Positions 32,639-41,493 of a stretch of DNA of 64,000 nt are shown here, one piece after another. Under the pieces are notes generated by a model. The model worked only from the letters and a program-made list of their open reading frames with translations, had not been told where the DNA came from and did not search any database. The number at the start of each line of letters is the position of its first letter. Within the stretch, counting starts at the first letter, position 1. The DNA is from JAXGPF01 sp964463985 (GTDB lineage Bacteria; Verrucomicrobiota; Kiritimatiellia; JAAZAB01), in contig CAYXEK010000005.1 in NCBI GenBank assembly GCA_964463985.1, positions 1-64,000 on the forward strand, given 5' to 3'. Position numbers and translations under genes: made by a program.

Positions 32639-33424
32639 ATGAATGCACATTCCCAAAACATATCGGTCAACCAATCCCGGCTCAGGCAAGACCTGGCGGC
32701 GCTGGGCATCGGCGCCGGCGATCTGGTCTTCTTCCACTCCTCGCTCAAAAGCATCGGCCGGGTGGAAGGCGGAGCGGATGCGGTTTTAGACGCCTTCCAG
32801 GAAACACTGGGCTATTCCGGAACGCTGGCCCTGCCCGCTCTCTGCAAATATGACTGGCAAGCTTTATCGGCGGAGGAAATCGCCCGCGTTTTCCATGCGG
32901 CCGGGCAGCCGACTTTCACCGGCCTGATTCCGGAAACATTCCGGCGGCGGCCGGACGTGCTGCGCAGCGACAACCCCACGCATTCCGTAACCGCCCGCGG
33001 CCCGCTCGCCGCCGACATCACCGGCGGGCACGCCCTGGCTTACGGCGGCGAAAACGCCGTGGACCGCCCCGTCTGGGCATCGCGCGGCGCCTTTGGCCCG
33101 CACAGCCCGTGGGAAAAGCTTTATCAGCATAACGCCAAATATCTTTTCATCGGCGTGGATTTCAATGTTTGCACCATCTTCCATCACGTGCAGGTATTGC
33201 TTCTGCTGGACGCCGGCCCGCAAGCCCGCTGGCCGCAGTTTGATTTCCGTGGAATGGGCCGGAAACTGGAAGAAGCCGGGCTGGTTCGCCGCGGCAACAT
33301 CGGCCTGGCGCCGGCAAAATGGATCGCCTGCCGGGAACTGGTGGACCAGTCGCTGCGGATGCTGCGGCCGGCCCTCAAGCCGGCCGGCCGCACCGCTGCG
33401 CCGCCCGGCAGCGGCCCGCCGTAA
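32639..33424 (+). CDS. AAC(3)-family N-acetyltransferase (YokD-like)
   Basis: 261 residues matching the aminoglycoside 3-N-acetyltransferase fold. LVFFHSSLKSIGRVEGGADAV lies near residue 30, NPTHSVTARGP near 120 with the catalytic-region histidine, and FGPHSPWEKLYQ, FIGVDFNVCTIFHH follow. It uses acetyl-CoA. Many chromosomal members such as YokD or FrbF act on other amines, so antibiotic resistance should not be assumed. It lies alone between the repeat array and a convergent membrane-protein gene, and has no obvious Shine-Dalgarno site. Confidence 0.8.
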   Translation: MNAHSQNISVNQSRLRQDLAALGIGAGDLVFFHSSLKSIGRVEGGADAVLDAFQETLGYSGTLALPALCKYDWQALSAEEIARVFHAAGQPTFTGLIPETFRRRPDVLRSDNPTHSVTARGPLAADITGGHALAYGGENAVDRPVWASRGAFGPHSPWEKLYQHNAKYLFIGVDFNVCTIFHHVQVLLLLDAGPQARWPQFDFRGMGRKLEEAGLVRRGNIGLAPAKWIACRELVDQSLRMLRPALKPAGRTAAPPGSGPP

Positions 33425-33501
33425 AGTTTGCGGACCGGCATCTTCCGCCGGCAACCTCCCGGGAATTTCCGCGCCTTCCACGCACGCGCCGGCCTTGTTG
33501 C

Positions 33502-33993
33502 CTACCCGCGGCGGGTTCCGGGCCGGGCCAGGCGCAACAAAACCATCAGCAGCAGGGGCAGCAGGACGTCCGTCCAGAACCACACGCCGGCATTGCCGGG
33601 GGCAAAATTATGCGCCACCGCCATTTCGCGCAGATGCACCAGCGCTGCTCCCCAAAGCCAGCAGGCCAACCCGGTCACCGCGGCTACCCGAAACGCATGC
33701 GAAGCGCGGAATGCCAGGACGCACAGCAATCCAAAACCCAGATTGGCTACGCCGACTTCGTATTGAAACGGAGAAGTTCCCCAGCCAATGTTCGCGGCGG
33801 TCTGCGGCCCGAAAAAAATATGCATGCCGGCGGCATACAAGCTCCCCACACCCGCCCCCAGCAAGATCACCCAGCGGAAAAGCTGCTCGGCGCGCCGGCC
33901 GGCGCGCCCGGTCAAAAGACCGGCCAGAATCCCGGCCGCCAGCATGATCAAATTGAAATTCTTGAAAAAACCGGCAATAATCCGTTCAATCAT
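33502..33993 (-). CDS. small multi-pass membrane protein, DUF6790-like
   Basis: 163 residues with about four hydrophobic helices and the pattern GPQTAANIGWGTSPFQYEVGVANL, which I associate with DUF6790 proteins, without certainty. No function known. The ATG at 33993 has GGGAGG upstream; an upstream extension of 53 codons is not hydrophobic and is rejected. Confidence 0.6.
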   Translation of the reverse strand: MIERIIAGFFKNFNLIMLAAGILAGLLTGRAGRRAEQLFRWVILLGAGVGSLYAAGMHIFFGPQTAANIGWGTSPFQYEVGVANLGFGLLCVLAFRASHAFRVAAVTGLACWLWGAALVHLREMAVAHNFAPGNAGVWFWTDVLLPLLLMVLLRLARPGTRRG

Positions 33994-34145
33994 GCGTCCT
34001 CCCAAAAAATCCCGCCTCCCAAAATTTCCGGCGGGCATCCCCGCCGGCGCCCGCCGGCAGACAACCGTATTTCCGTCTCCTGTTCCGCAGGCTAGCAAAC
34101 CGCCGGCGCCATTGCCAGCGTAATTTCCAGCGCGCCAGCCGCGGC

Positions 34146-34173
34146 TTGACAATCGGCGGGGAATGTTTATTGT
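34146..34173 (+). promoter_or_regulatory. promoter of the DUF4214-like gene
   Basis: TTGACA (34146-34151), 16 nt, TATTGT (34168-34173), about 80 nt before the ATG at 34253. Confidence 0.55.
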
Positions 34174-34252
34174 TATTCCCTGCTTAACTTACGCCTGCGA
34201 CCGGCTACCGAACCCATGCCGGAAAAGGCGTAAGATGTCACAGGAGGATAAT

Positions 34253-34672
34253 ATGATCAAGCCGGCAATGCTCCGCCCATGGACGCGGTTAGCCCTGGTC
34301 TGCGCGCTGTGCCTGGGTTTTTCAATGCTGGAATCCGCCAGGGCTGAGGGCGTGGTGGAACAGACCATCACCCGCGCCTATGAAGATCTGCTCGGGCGTA
34401 AACCCGACCAGGACGGCATGCGCACTTACCGCAAGCGCATGATTGACGATGAATGGTCGGAAAAACAAGTCCGGGAAGACTTGAAAAAAAGCGCGGAATA
34501 CAAAGCCCGGGAAGCCGACCGGATCATTGAACGCGCCTACGACGACATCCTGGGCCGCCGCCCCGATAAAAGCGGCCGCGAAACGTATCGCGCCCGCATC
34601 ATCAAGGACGGCTGGTCTGAAAAACGCGTCCGGGACGACCTGAAAAAGAGCGAAGAATACAAACAAAAATGA
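34253..34672 (+). CDS. secreted protein of two DUF4214-like repeats
   Basis: 139 residues. A signal peptide (about 1-31, ending ARA) is followed by two near-identical repeats (about 38-84 and 90-137). Each reads RAYEDLLGRKPDQDGMRTYR... then a W-S-E-K-x-V-R-x-DLKKS-x-EYK tail. This pattern resembles DUF4214, found in surface and S-layer-type proteins. AGGAGG lies 5 nt before the ATG at 34253. Its TGA overlaps the ATG of the next gene, an amidohydrolase (ATGA). The function of such a minimal two-repeat protein is unknown. Confidence 0.75.
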   Translation: MIKPAMLRPWTRLALVCALCLGFSMLESARAEGVVEQTITRAYEDLLGRKPDQDGMRTYRKRMIDDEWSEKQVREDLKKSAEYKAREADRIIERAYDDILGRRPDKSGRETYRARIIKDGWSEKRVRDDLKKSEEYKQK

Positions 34673-35724
34673 ACCGGCGGCAGTCGCGCGCCGGCAATGA
34701 CCAAGCACGCCAAACCATGCATACTTCCGAATCCGACCATCCCCATGCGCCCGATATCGTTGCGCGCGAAACTCTGGACTCCGGCTTTTCCAAAGGCTGG
34801 GGTTTTCACTTCCAGCCCAACGAGGACTACTGGCTGGATTGCCACAACCACATGGAAAGCCTGGCCACCCATGCTGAAATATACCGGGTGTTAGCGGACT
34901 GGTTTGCCCAACTCGACGCTTTCCGGCTGGGGCGGGTGATTGCCATCGCCGGCAACAAGGAGGCTTTCCCGGTTTACCGCGATATGGCGGCGCAGGATTC
35001 GCGCTTCGGATGGCTTTTCCGGATGCCGCACGACCAGCCGGACGCCGCACTGGCACAGCGGGCCTTTGAACACGGAGCGCTGGGGTTGAAGCTGCATAAT
35101 TCGCTCCTGATGCAGGGCCAGGCCAGCCACGAAATCTGGCTGCAAAAGCCCTGGGAGGATGTTTTCGCGGCCGTCAACCAGGCCGGGAAAGCCCTGCTCT
35201 GGCACATCACCCAGCGCGTCAGCCCCTCGCCCTACCATGGCGGCGGAGACAACCCCTACTGGAGCGAGGCCCGGAACGGATTGACCACTTCCAACGAACA
35301 ACTGCTGCAAACCGCGCTCCAGGTCGCGCGGCAGCATCCGGGTTTGACCCTGATCGGCGCGCATCAGATGCACGTCGGCATCGCCCGGCTGGAAACCATC
35401 CTGCGCGATTACCCGAATGTCGCGGTGGACACAAGTTGCGCCGGCTTTCTGCGCTGGTGCGACGAACTGTATCCGGAAGACTGCGCCGTGCTCCGGCCGT
35501 TCTTCCTGCAACATGCCGGCCGTATCCTGTTCGGCACCGATTCCTCGCTGGCGCCTGGCCGGGCGGACGCCTACCAGGTGCAAACCTTCCTCTGCCACGC
35601 CCGGTTCATTCACCAACTGCGGCTGCCGGACCCGGTCTTGCAGCAAGTGGCCCACGGCAATGCCGAGCGCATTTTCGGACTGGCGCCCCTGCATCCGGCA
35701 CGGCGTTACAATTCCCGCCCCTGA
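34669..35724 (+). CDS. amidohydrolase (metal-dependent TIM-barrel hydrolase)
   Basis: 351 residues of the amidohydrolase-2 type. The metal-binding HxH is in DCHNHMES near 58. GALGLKLHNSLL near 137, GAHQMHVG near 229 and FGTDSSLAPG near 287 (catalytic Asp) follow in barrel order. Members hydrolyse or decarboxylate varied small molecules; the substrate cannot be told. The start ATG overlaps the upstream stop. An in-frame ATG at 34717 is an alternative, since the first 16 residues are poorly conserved-looking. Confidence 0.8.
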   Translation: MNRRQSRAGNDQARQTMHTSESDHPHAPDIVARETLDSGFSKGWGFHFQPNEDYWLDCHNHMESLATHAEIYRVLADWFAQLDAFRLGRVIAIAGNKEAFPVYRDMAAQDSRFGWLFRMPHDQPDAALAQRAFEHGALGLKLHNSLLMQGQASHEIWLQKPWEDVFAAVNQAGKALLWHITQRVSPSPYHGGGDNPYWSEARNGLTTSNEQLLQTALQVARQHPGLTLIGAHQMHVGIARLETILRDYPNVAVDTSCAGFLRWCDELYPEDCAVLRPFFLQHAGRILFGTDSSLAPGRADAYQVQTFLCHARFIHQLRLPDPVLQQVAHGNAERIFGLAPLHPARRYNSRP

Positions 35725-35739
35725 CCCGGCGGCAGCGCG

Positions 35740-37203
35740 TTAACGGCCGGCGGGAGGATCGAAGTTCAGCAGCGGCATGAACTCTTCCAGGTTGCGCTTG
35801 CCCTGCACGCGGTTGACATCCAGCGGATATTCGCCGGAAAAACAAGCGGCGCAAAAAGACTGGCCGTCGCGGAAGGGCGACAGCAAGCCCGGCAGGCTGA
35901 GATAGCCCAGGCTGTTGACGCCGATGAACTTGCGGATTTCCTCAACATTCTTTGATCCGGCTATCAATTCCTCGCGCGTGGGAAAATCAATGCCGAAAAA
36001 ACAGGGATGGCGCACCGGCGGACATGAAATCCGCATGTGGATTTCGCGCGCGCCGGCCTGGCGCAGCGCGTCAACGCGTCGGCGGGCGGTGGTGCCGCGC
36101 ACAATCGAATCATCCACCACCACGACGCGCTTGCCCTGCACGACATCCTTGACCACGGCCAGTTTCAAGTCCGCGCTGCCGGCGCGCTGGGACTGTTCGG
36201 GCATGATGAATGTGCGTCCCACGTAATGGTTGCGGATAAACCCGTAATCCAGGGGAATGCCGCTGCCGCGCGCGAACCCCAGCGCGGCGGAGTTGCCGCT
36301 GTCCGGCACGGCAATGACAATGTCCGCCTCCACCGGGTGTTCCTGCGCCAGGCGTTCGCCGAGGCGGCGTCGGATCGTATGCACGTTTTCGCCGAACAGG
36401 CAGCTGTCCGGGCGCGCAAAATAGACATGCTCAAAAATGCATTGCGCCTGCCGGGCGGCCGGCTGGCAAAAGACGCTGCTGTGCAGTCCTGTTTCATCCG
36501 CCACGACCAGTTCGCCCGGCATGACATCGCGCAGGTACTCCGCGCCCACCTGGGTTAAAGCGCAGGTTTCGCTGGCAAAAACATAACCCTGGCCCAGCCG
36601 TCCGATGGAAAGCGGTTTGAAGCCCATGGCATCCCGCGCGGCCATCACGCAATCGCGGGTCATCAGCAGAAAAGCGAATGCGCCCACCAGTTCGCCCAGC
36701 GCGCCGGATACCCGGCCGGGGCGGGAGCGGTAAAGCGGATCGGCCAGCAGATGAATCAACACTTCGCTGTCGGTGCTGGTCTGAAAAATAGCCCCGGCCT
36801 CCTGGTAACGCTGGCGCAGGGATCGGGCGTTGATCAGGTTGCCGTTGTGGGCAATGGCCCAGATGCCGTCAATGCATTCCACCACCAGCGGCTGGACATT
36901 CTGGATGCGCTTGGACCCGGTGGTCGAATAACGCACGTGGCCGATCCCCAGATGCCCCGGCAGGTTTTTCCAGGCATCATTCTGGAAAACCTCGTTCACC
37001 AGCCCCTGGCCCTTGCAGGAGCGCACATGGATGCCGTCGCTGACCACCATGCCCGCACCTTCCTGCCCGCGGTGCTGCAATGAAAAAAGACCCTGGTAAA
37101 TCAGGGGGGAAATCTGCGGCAGGCCGAACCCGCCGAAAAGCCCGCAGGCTTCACGCGGCCGATCCGGCGCCGCGTTTACGTCAGCCATCATGTTTGATTC
37201 CAT
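35740..37203 (-). CDS. purF: amidophosphoribosyltransferase
   Basis: 487 residues, the first committed enzyme of purine synthesis. A 19-residue propeptide precedes the nucleophile Cys20 (ACGLFGGFG), so cleavage is expected. The glutaminase domain (LQHRGQEGAGM, GHVRYSTTG) leads into the PRTase domain with the PRPP motif VVVVDDSIVRGTT. Cysteines in CIFEHVYFARPDS, SCPPVRHPC and FCAACFSGEYP match the [4Fe-4S]-binding Bacillus-type enzyme, implying oxygen sensitivity. The ATG at 37203 has GGGAGAG before it; an upstream 22-codon extension is rejected. Confidence 0.95.
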   Translation of the reverse strand: MESNMMADVNAAPDRPREACGLFGGFGLPQISPLIYQGLFSLQHRGQEGAGMVVSDGIHVRSCKGQGLVNEVFQNDAWKNLPGHLGIGHVRYSTTGSKRIQNVQPLVVECIDGIWAIAHNGNLINARSLRQRYQEAGAIFQTSTDSEVLIHLLADPLYRSRPGRVSGALGELVGAFAFLLMTRDCVMAARDAMGFKPLSIGRLGQGYVFASETCALTQVGAEYLRDVMPGELVVADETGLHSSVFCQPAARQAQCIFEHVYFARPDSCLFGENVHTIRRRLGERLAQEHPVEADIVIAVPDSGNSAALGFARGSGIPLDYGFIRNHYVGRTFIMPEQSQRAGSADLKLAVVKDVVQGKRVVVVDDSIVRGTTARRRVDALRQAGAREIHMRISCPPVRHPCFFGIDFPTREELIAGSKNVEEIRKFIGVNSLGYLSLPGLLSPFRDGQSFCAACFSGEYPLDVNRVQGKRNLEEFMPLLNFDPPAGR

Positions 37204-37329
37204 ATGCTCTCCCGGGCGGGACTCCGCGCCCGCATTCAAAAGCAGCGGGAGCGGCATTCCGCCGGCCAACCGGCGCTCCGCGCCATCCTCCGCGCTGCCA
37301 GGGTTAGTATTCCATGTTCCCGCAAACCG

Positions 37330-37971
37330 TCAGCAGCTCTCCAATCCGCCCGTCGCCGCCTGCGGTTCCGGGCGGCTGACCCAGGGGCTGCCGCGCAAAC
37401 TGAACCGCCAGGGCCGCCCGGCATCCGCGCCCGCATAAGCCACACCGACCCGCGGCGCGCTGCAAATCCGCTCCGCCGGCACCGGCGCGCCTTCTTCCAT
37501 CCAGATGACATTGCCGGCCAGGCTGGCGCCGTTATGTTTCAAAGCGATGCCGAGCGCCTGGCTGAGCGCGCCCGGTCCGCCGGCCAGGGCGCGGTCCAGC
37601 CGCGCCCGTCCGCGCCGCCGCAGCATGGCGGCGATCCCCCGGCGCGGTTCGACGGCGCGGATCAAAACCGCATGCGGAATTTCAGCGCGATTGGTGATTA
37701 CGTTAAACAGGCAATGCAGGCCGTAACACAAATAGACGTAGGCCACTCCGCCGGCGCGGTACATGACCTCCGTGCGCGCCGTGCGCCGCCCGTTAAACGC
37801 ATGCGAAGCCCGATCGTCCGTACCGCCATACGCTTCCGTTTCCACGATCATGCCGGCCGTTACCGCCGCGCCGCCGATCCGGGTGCAAAGCATTTTGCCG
37901 ATCAATTCCCGGCCGATGCGCGCCACATCCGGGCGCCGGAAAAAATCCAATCCAAGTTTGCCGGCATTCAT
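37330..37971 (-). CDS. mpg: DNA-3-methyladenine glycosylase (AAG/MPG family)
   Basis: 213 residues. It removes alkylated purines to start base-excision repair. The catalytic segment IVETEAYGGTDDRASHA (Glu46, Tyr48) matches the human AAG Glu125/Tyr127 pair. GRRTARTEVMYRAGGVAYVYLCYGLHCLFNVI is characteristic. It is 126 nt upstream of purF on the same strand. The C-terminal tail contains the usual RISCAPRVGV-like segment (as RICSAPRVGVAYAG). Confidence 0.93.
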   Translation of the reverse strand: MNAGKLGLDFFRRPDVARIGRELIGKMLCTRIGGAAVTAGMIVETEAYGGTDDRASHAFNGRRTARTEVMYRAGGVAYVYLCYGLHCLFNVITNRAEIPHAVLIRAVEPRRGIAAMLRRRGRARLDRALAGGPGALSQALGIALKHNGASLAGNVIWMEEGAPVPAERICSAPRVGVAYAGADAGRPWRFSLRGSPWVSRPEPQAATGGLESC

Positions 37972-38057
37972 AGTTCGCCATCCCGCGGATCAGGCAGGCG
38001 CAGCGGGACAAACCTTGCGGCCGGCGCCGCGCGCTGCGGCCGGCCGGCCCCTCGGAT

Positions 38058-39338
38058 CTAGGCCTGCAGATTGGAGATGATGTCAATCAGCGGCATGAAC
38101 ATGGCAACCACGATTGTACCCACCACCACGGCCAGGAAGATGATCAGGACCGGTTCGATAATCGAAGTCAATCCGTCCACCGCCGCATCCACTTCCGTGT
38201 CGTAGCTGTCGGCGATTTTAACCAACATCTCGGACAGCCGGCCGGTTTCCTCGCCAACCATGACCATGCTCACCACCATGGATGGGAAAACGCGCGAATT
38301 TTCCATGGGGGCGGCCACGGACTCGCCTTCCTTGACGCTGTCATGCACGGATTGGATCGCCCGGGCCACCACCATGTTGCCGGCGGTGTCCCGGACAATA
38401 TTCAGCGCTTGCAGAATCTGCACGTCGGAACTCATCAAAGTGCCCAGGGTACGCGTGAAACGCGAAATGCTGACTTTGCTCAGCAACCCGCCGACCACCG
38501 GCATGTTCAGGGCCAACTTGTCCAGGAGAAACCGCCCCCACTTGGTCACACCCACCAGTTTGAACAAAACCACCACGCCGGCCACCACCCCCAGCACCAG
38601 CGGAAAACGGTGGATCAGCGTATCGCTGGCATTGGCGACGAACTGGGTCAGGGCCGGCATTTCCGCGCCTTTGAGCAAATCGCGGAAAATTTCCGTGAAT
38701 TTCGGAATGATGACCACCATCAGGAACCCGGTGATCCCCAGGGCCATGATCAAAACGACGATCGGGTAAACCATGGCCCCCTTGACCTTCGTCTTGATTT
38801 TTTCGGCTTTTTCAATGAATTCCGCCAGCCGGTTGAGCGTCACCGCCAGCACGCCGCCGATTTCGCCCGCCCGCACCATGTTGACAAACAGCCTGTCGAA
38901 ACTCCGGGGATGCTGCGCCAACGCTTCCGCGAAAGGCGAGCCGCCCTCGACCGAATCGCACATCTCGCCGATCATGGCTTTCAACCCGCCATGCGTTTCC
39001 TGCTTTTCGAGAATCTGCAGGGCCCGCAGCAACGGCACTCCGGCGTCGATCAGGGTGGCCAACTGCCGCGTGAAAACCATCAATTGTTTTTTCTTTACGC
39101 GGCGGAGAAATTTGGGCATGGAAATCTTGATTTCCATGTTCAGCCCGCCGCCGCGTTTTGCCGCGGGAGCGGCCTTGGCCGCAGGGCCGGATTTCGGCGA
39201 TGCCGTTTCCTCGATCCGCGAGGGGAACAGTCCGCCTTCGCGCAGTTTGGCCAGCGCGGCGGCGCGGTTGACTGAATCAATCACACCGGTTTTTTCCGCG
39301 CCTTGCGCGTCAGTTGCCGTGTATTTGAATTTTGGCAT
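38058..39338 (-). CDS. gspF: type II secretion/type IV pilus inner-membrane protein GspF/PilC
   Basis: 426 residues. Inner-membrane platform protein of type II secretion or type IV pili. The N-terminal linker with an Ala/Lys-rich stretch (about 45-65) precedes two T2SSF domains (about 80-205 and 285-405), each with RQLATLIDAGVPLLRALQIL-type and MVRAGEIGG/MVMVGEETGRL motifs. Three transmembrane helices are present (about 180-205, 235-260 and near the C terminus). It follows rplQ after 9 nt, an unusual place, and no other gsp or pil gene is in this window. Confidence 0.9.
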   Translation of the reverse strand: MPKFKYTATDAQGAEKTGVIDSVNRAAALAKLREGGLFPSRIEETASPKSGPAAKAAPAAKRGGGLNMEIKISMPKFLRRVKKKQLMVFTRQLATLIDAGVPLLRALQILEKQETHGGLKAMIGEMCDSVEGGSPFAEALAQHPRSFDRLFVNMVRAGEIGGVLAVTLNRLAEFIEKAEKIKTKVKGAMVYPIVVLIMALGITGFLMVVIIPKFTEIFRDLLKGAEMPALTQFVANASDTLIHRFPLVLGVVAGVVVLFKLVGVTKWGRFLLDKLALNMPVVGGLLSKVSISRFTRTLGTLMSSDVQILQALNIVRDTAGNMVVARAIQSVHDSVKEGESVAAPMENSRVFPSMVVSMVMVGEETGRLSEMLVKIADSYDTEVDAAVDGLTSIIEPVLIIFLAVVVGTIVVAMFMPLIDIISNLQA

Positions 39339-39347
39339 AACCGCGGA

Positions 39348-39764
39348 TCAGGCCGTCTTGCCGGGTTTTTCTTCGGTGGTTTTCTCGGGCTTTTTGCGGC
39401 TGACATGCGCGACGTCAACCCATTCCAGCAATGCCATGGAGGAGCCGTCGCTGCGGCGGCTTTGCAACTTGACAATCCGGGTGTAACCGCCGGCCCGGTC
39501 GGCGCACTTGGGAGCGATCTCCTCGAACAATTGCTTCACCGGGGCCGGGCGGCGCAGCACGGCGGCGGCGCGGCGGCGCGCGGCCAGCGTGCCCTGTTTG
39601 CCCAGCGTCACCATGCGCTCAGCCAGGCGCCGGGCGGCCCGCGCCTTTGGCAGCGTGGTCTGCACGCGTTTTTCCGTAATCAAGCCGCAAACCACCGCAG
39701 CCAGCATGGCCTCGCGGTGCGACGTTGAACGGCCGAATTTTGTCGTCACTACCTGATGTCGCAT
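39348..39764 (-). CDS. rplQ: 50S ribosomal protein L17
   Basis: 138 residues. Begins MRHQVVTTKFGRSTSHREAM, with LGRTSSHR-like core, followed by VCGLITEKRVQTTLPKA and RRSDGSSMALLEWV. Slightly longer than the E. coli protein by a Lys/Glu-rich tail of about 18 residues. It lies directly after rpoA, as usual for the alpha operon, and 9 nt before gspF. Confidence 0.96.
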   Translation of the reverse strand: MRHQVVTTKFGRSTSHREAMLAAVVCGLITEKRVQTTLPKARAARRLAERMVTLGKQGTLAARRRAAAVLRRPAPVKQLFEEIAPKCADRAGGYTRIVKLQSRRSDGSSMALLEWVDVAHVSRKKPEKTTEEKPGKTA

Positions 39765-39792
39765 AACACACCTTGTCCGTCAAATGCAATGT

Positions 39793-40803
39793 TTACTTTG
39801 TTTCCGCCTGAGCGGGGGGCTTCAGCAATTCCGGGTCAAATGCAGATCCCATGCTGATTCCCATCTCCTGCAATTTCTGCACAATTTCCTGGAGGGACTT
39901 CTTGCCGAAATTGCGGTATTTCAGCATGTCCGCCTCGGTCTTCTGGGCCAGTTGCCCGACCGTCAGGATATTCGCGTTGTTCAGGCAGTTGGCCGCGCGC
40001 ACACTGAGTTCGATTTCATTGACGCTCATGTTGAGTTTGCGGCGCAGTTCCTCGCGCTCCTTGTCCACCAGGTTGTCCGTCTGCTCGAACTCCAGCAGGT
40101 CGTCCGTGAAATTGACAAACGCGTCGAGATGATGGCGCATGATCATGGCCGACCGCGTCAACGCCTCGTCCGGCGTCAAACGGTCGTCCGTCCAGATATC
40201 CAGCACCAATTTGTCGTAATCCGTGCGGCGGCCTACGCGGATGTTTTCGACGGTGAAGTTTACCCGGCGCACCGGCGAAAAAACGCAATCAATCGGAATG
40301 ATCCCGATTTCCGCGTCTTTCTTGGCGCCCCAATCCGCGGGCACAAAGCCGCGTCCCAGGCTGACCTCGATTTCCGCTTCAAACTTGCCGTCCTGCGCCA
40401 GGGTGGCGATAAAATGCTTGGGGTTCAGCACTTCCAGCAGATGCGAAGCCGAAATGTCGGCCGCCGTCACCTCTCCCGGACCCTTGGCGCTGATGGTCAG
40501 GCGCTGCGGCTCGCGGGTGAAACTGCGGAACAGCACCTTTTTCAGGTTGAGGATGATGTCCGTGACATCTTCCACGACGCCGGGAATGGCGCAGAATTCA
40601 TGGTGTGCGCCGGCAATTTTAACCGAAGAAATTGCGGCGCCTTCCAGCGACGAAAGCAGCACCCGCCGCAGGCTGTTGCCCACCGTGCGGCCGTACCCCG
40701 GCTCAAACGGCTCCGCCGTGAAGCGGGCATAGGTCCCGGTGGCTGAACTCTGCTCCTTGACCACCCGCTTGGGCATTTCAAATCTGCCAATCTTAACCGT
40801 CAT
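39793..40803 (-). CDS. rpoA: DNA-directed RNA polymerase alpha subunit
   Basis: 336 residues with the N-terminal dimerisation domain (about 1-230, including GYGRTVGNSLRRVLLSSLEG) and the C-terminal alpha-CTD (about 250-320, ELSVRAANCLNNANILTVGQL) that contacts UP elements and activators. Both parts are complete. It sits between rpsD and rplQ. Confidence 0.97.
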   Translation of the reverse strand: MTVKIGRFEMPKRVVKEQSSATGTYARFTAEPFEPGYGRTVGNSLRRVLLSSLEGAAISSVKIAGAHHEFCAIPGVVEDVTDIILNLKKVLFRSFTREPQRLTISAKGPGEVTAADISASHLLEVLNPKHFIATLAQDGKFEAEIEVSLGRGFVPADWGAKKDAEIGIIPIDCVFSPVRRVNFTVENIRVGRRTDYDKLVLDIWTDDRLTPDEALTRSAMIMRHHLDAFVNFTDDLLEFEQTDNLVDKEREELRRKLNMSVNEIELSVRAANCLNNANILTVGQLAQKTEADMLKYRNFGKKSLQEIVQKLQEMGISMGSAFDPELLKPPAQAETK

Positions 40804-40842
40804 GGTCTTTCACCTCTTCAAAAAAAATTCCGGCGACGCGCG

Positions 40843-41469
40843 TTACTTGGAACACAACTCCACCACCAACTGCTCATTGACCAGCGGCGCAATTTCATCC
40901 CGCGTGGGAATGCGCACCACCGAACCGCTGAATGCGGCGGCATCCAGAGCCAGCCAGGGCGAAAGCGTCCGTCCCTGCGCTGCTTCCAGAGCCTTTTGCG
41001 CCAAACCGCGGCTGCGCGGATTGTCGCGCACGGCTACAGCATCGCCGGCCTTCAAGGTCATGGAAGGCACATCCGCCGTCTGCCCGTTGACCGCCACGTG
41101 GCGGTGCCGGACCAACTGCCGGGCGGCGCGCCGGCTGGCGGCGAAGCCCAGCCGGTATACCAGGTTGTCCAGCCGCATTTCCAATGCCTGCAGCAAGGTC
41201 TCGCCGGTCACCCCCTGGGAACGCGCCGCGCGGCGGAACACCAGGCGGAACTGGCCGTCCTGCAACCCGTAAAATCGCTGCAGGCGCTGCTTCTCGCGAA
41301 ACTGGCGGGCATAATCCGACGGTTTCGACCGCTGCATGCCGTGCATGCCTGGAACGCCGCGCCCGGTTTCTATGGCGCACTTGGCCATATTGCACCGCTC
41401 GCCCTTCAGAAACAACTTCATGCCTTCGCGCCGACAGATACGGCAGGCCGGACCATTATATCTACCCAT
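40843..41469 (-). CDS. rpsD: 30S ribosomal protein S4
   Basis: 208 residues. S4 nucleates 30S assembly and can repress translation of the alpha operon in some bacteria. The N terminus is the zinc-type (C+) form, CRIC...CNMAKC. The S4 domain (RLDNLVYRLGFAASRRAARQLV) is complete. Confidence 0.97.
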   Translation of the reverse strand: MGRYNGPACRICRREGMKLFLKGERCNMAKCAIETGRGVPGMHGMQRSKPSDYARQFREKQRLQRFYGLQDGQFRLVFRRAARSQGVTGETLLQALEMRLDNLVYRLGFAASRRAARQLVRHRHVAVNGQTADVPSMTLKAGDAVAVRDNPRSRGLAQKALEAAQGRTLSPWLALDAAAFSGSVVRIPTRDEIAPLVNEQLVVELCSK

Positions 41470-41493
41470 GTACCGCCCCTTCCTATGATTAAA

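Noticed and set aside
32639..33424. Aminoglycoside resistance gene
   Set aside because: The fold fits, but many chromosomal members act on other substrates and no mobile element is present.
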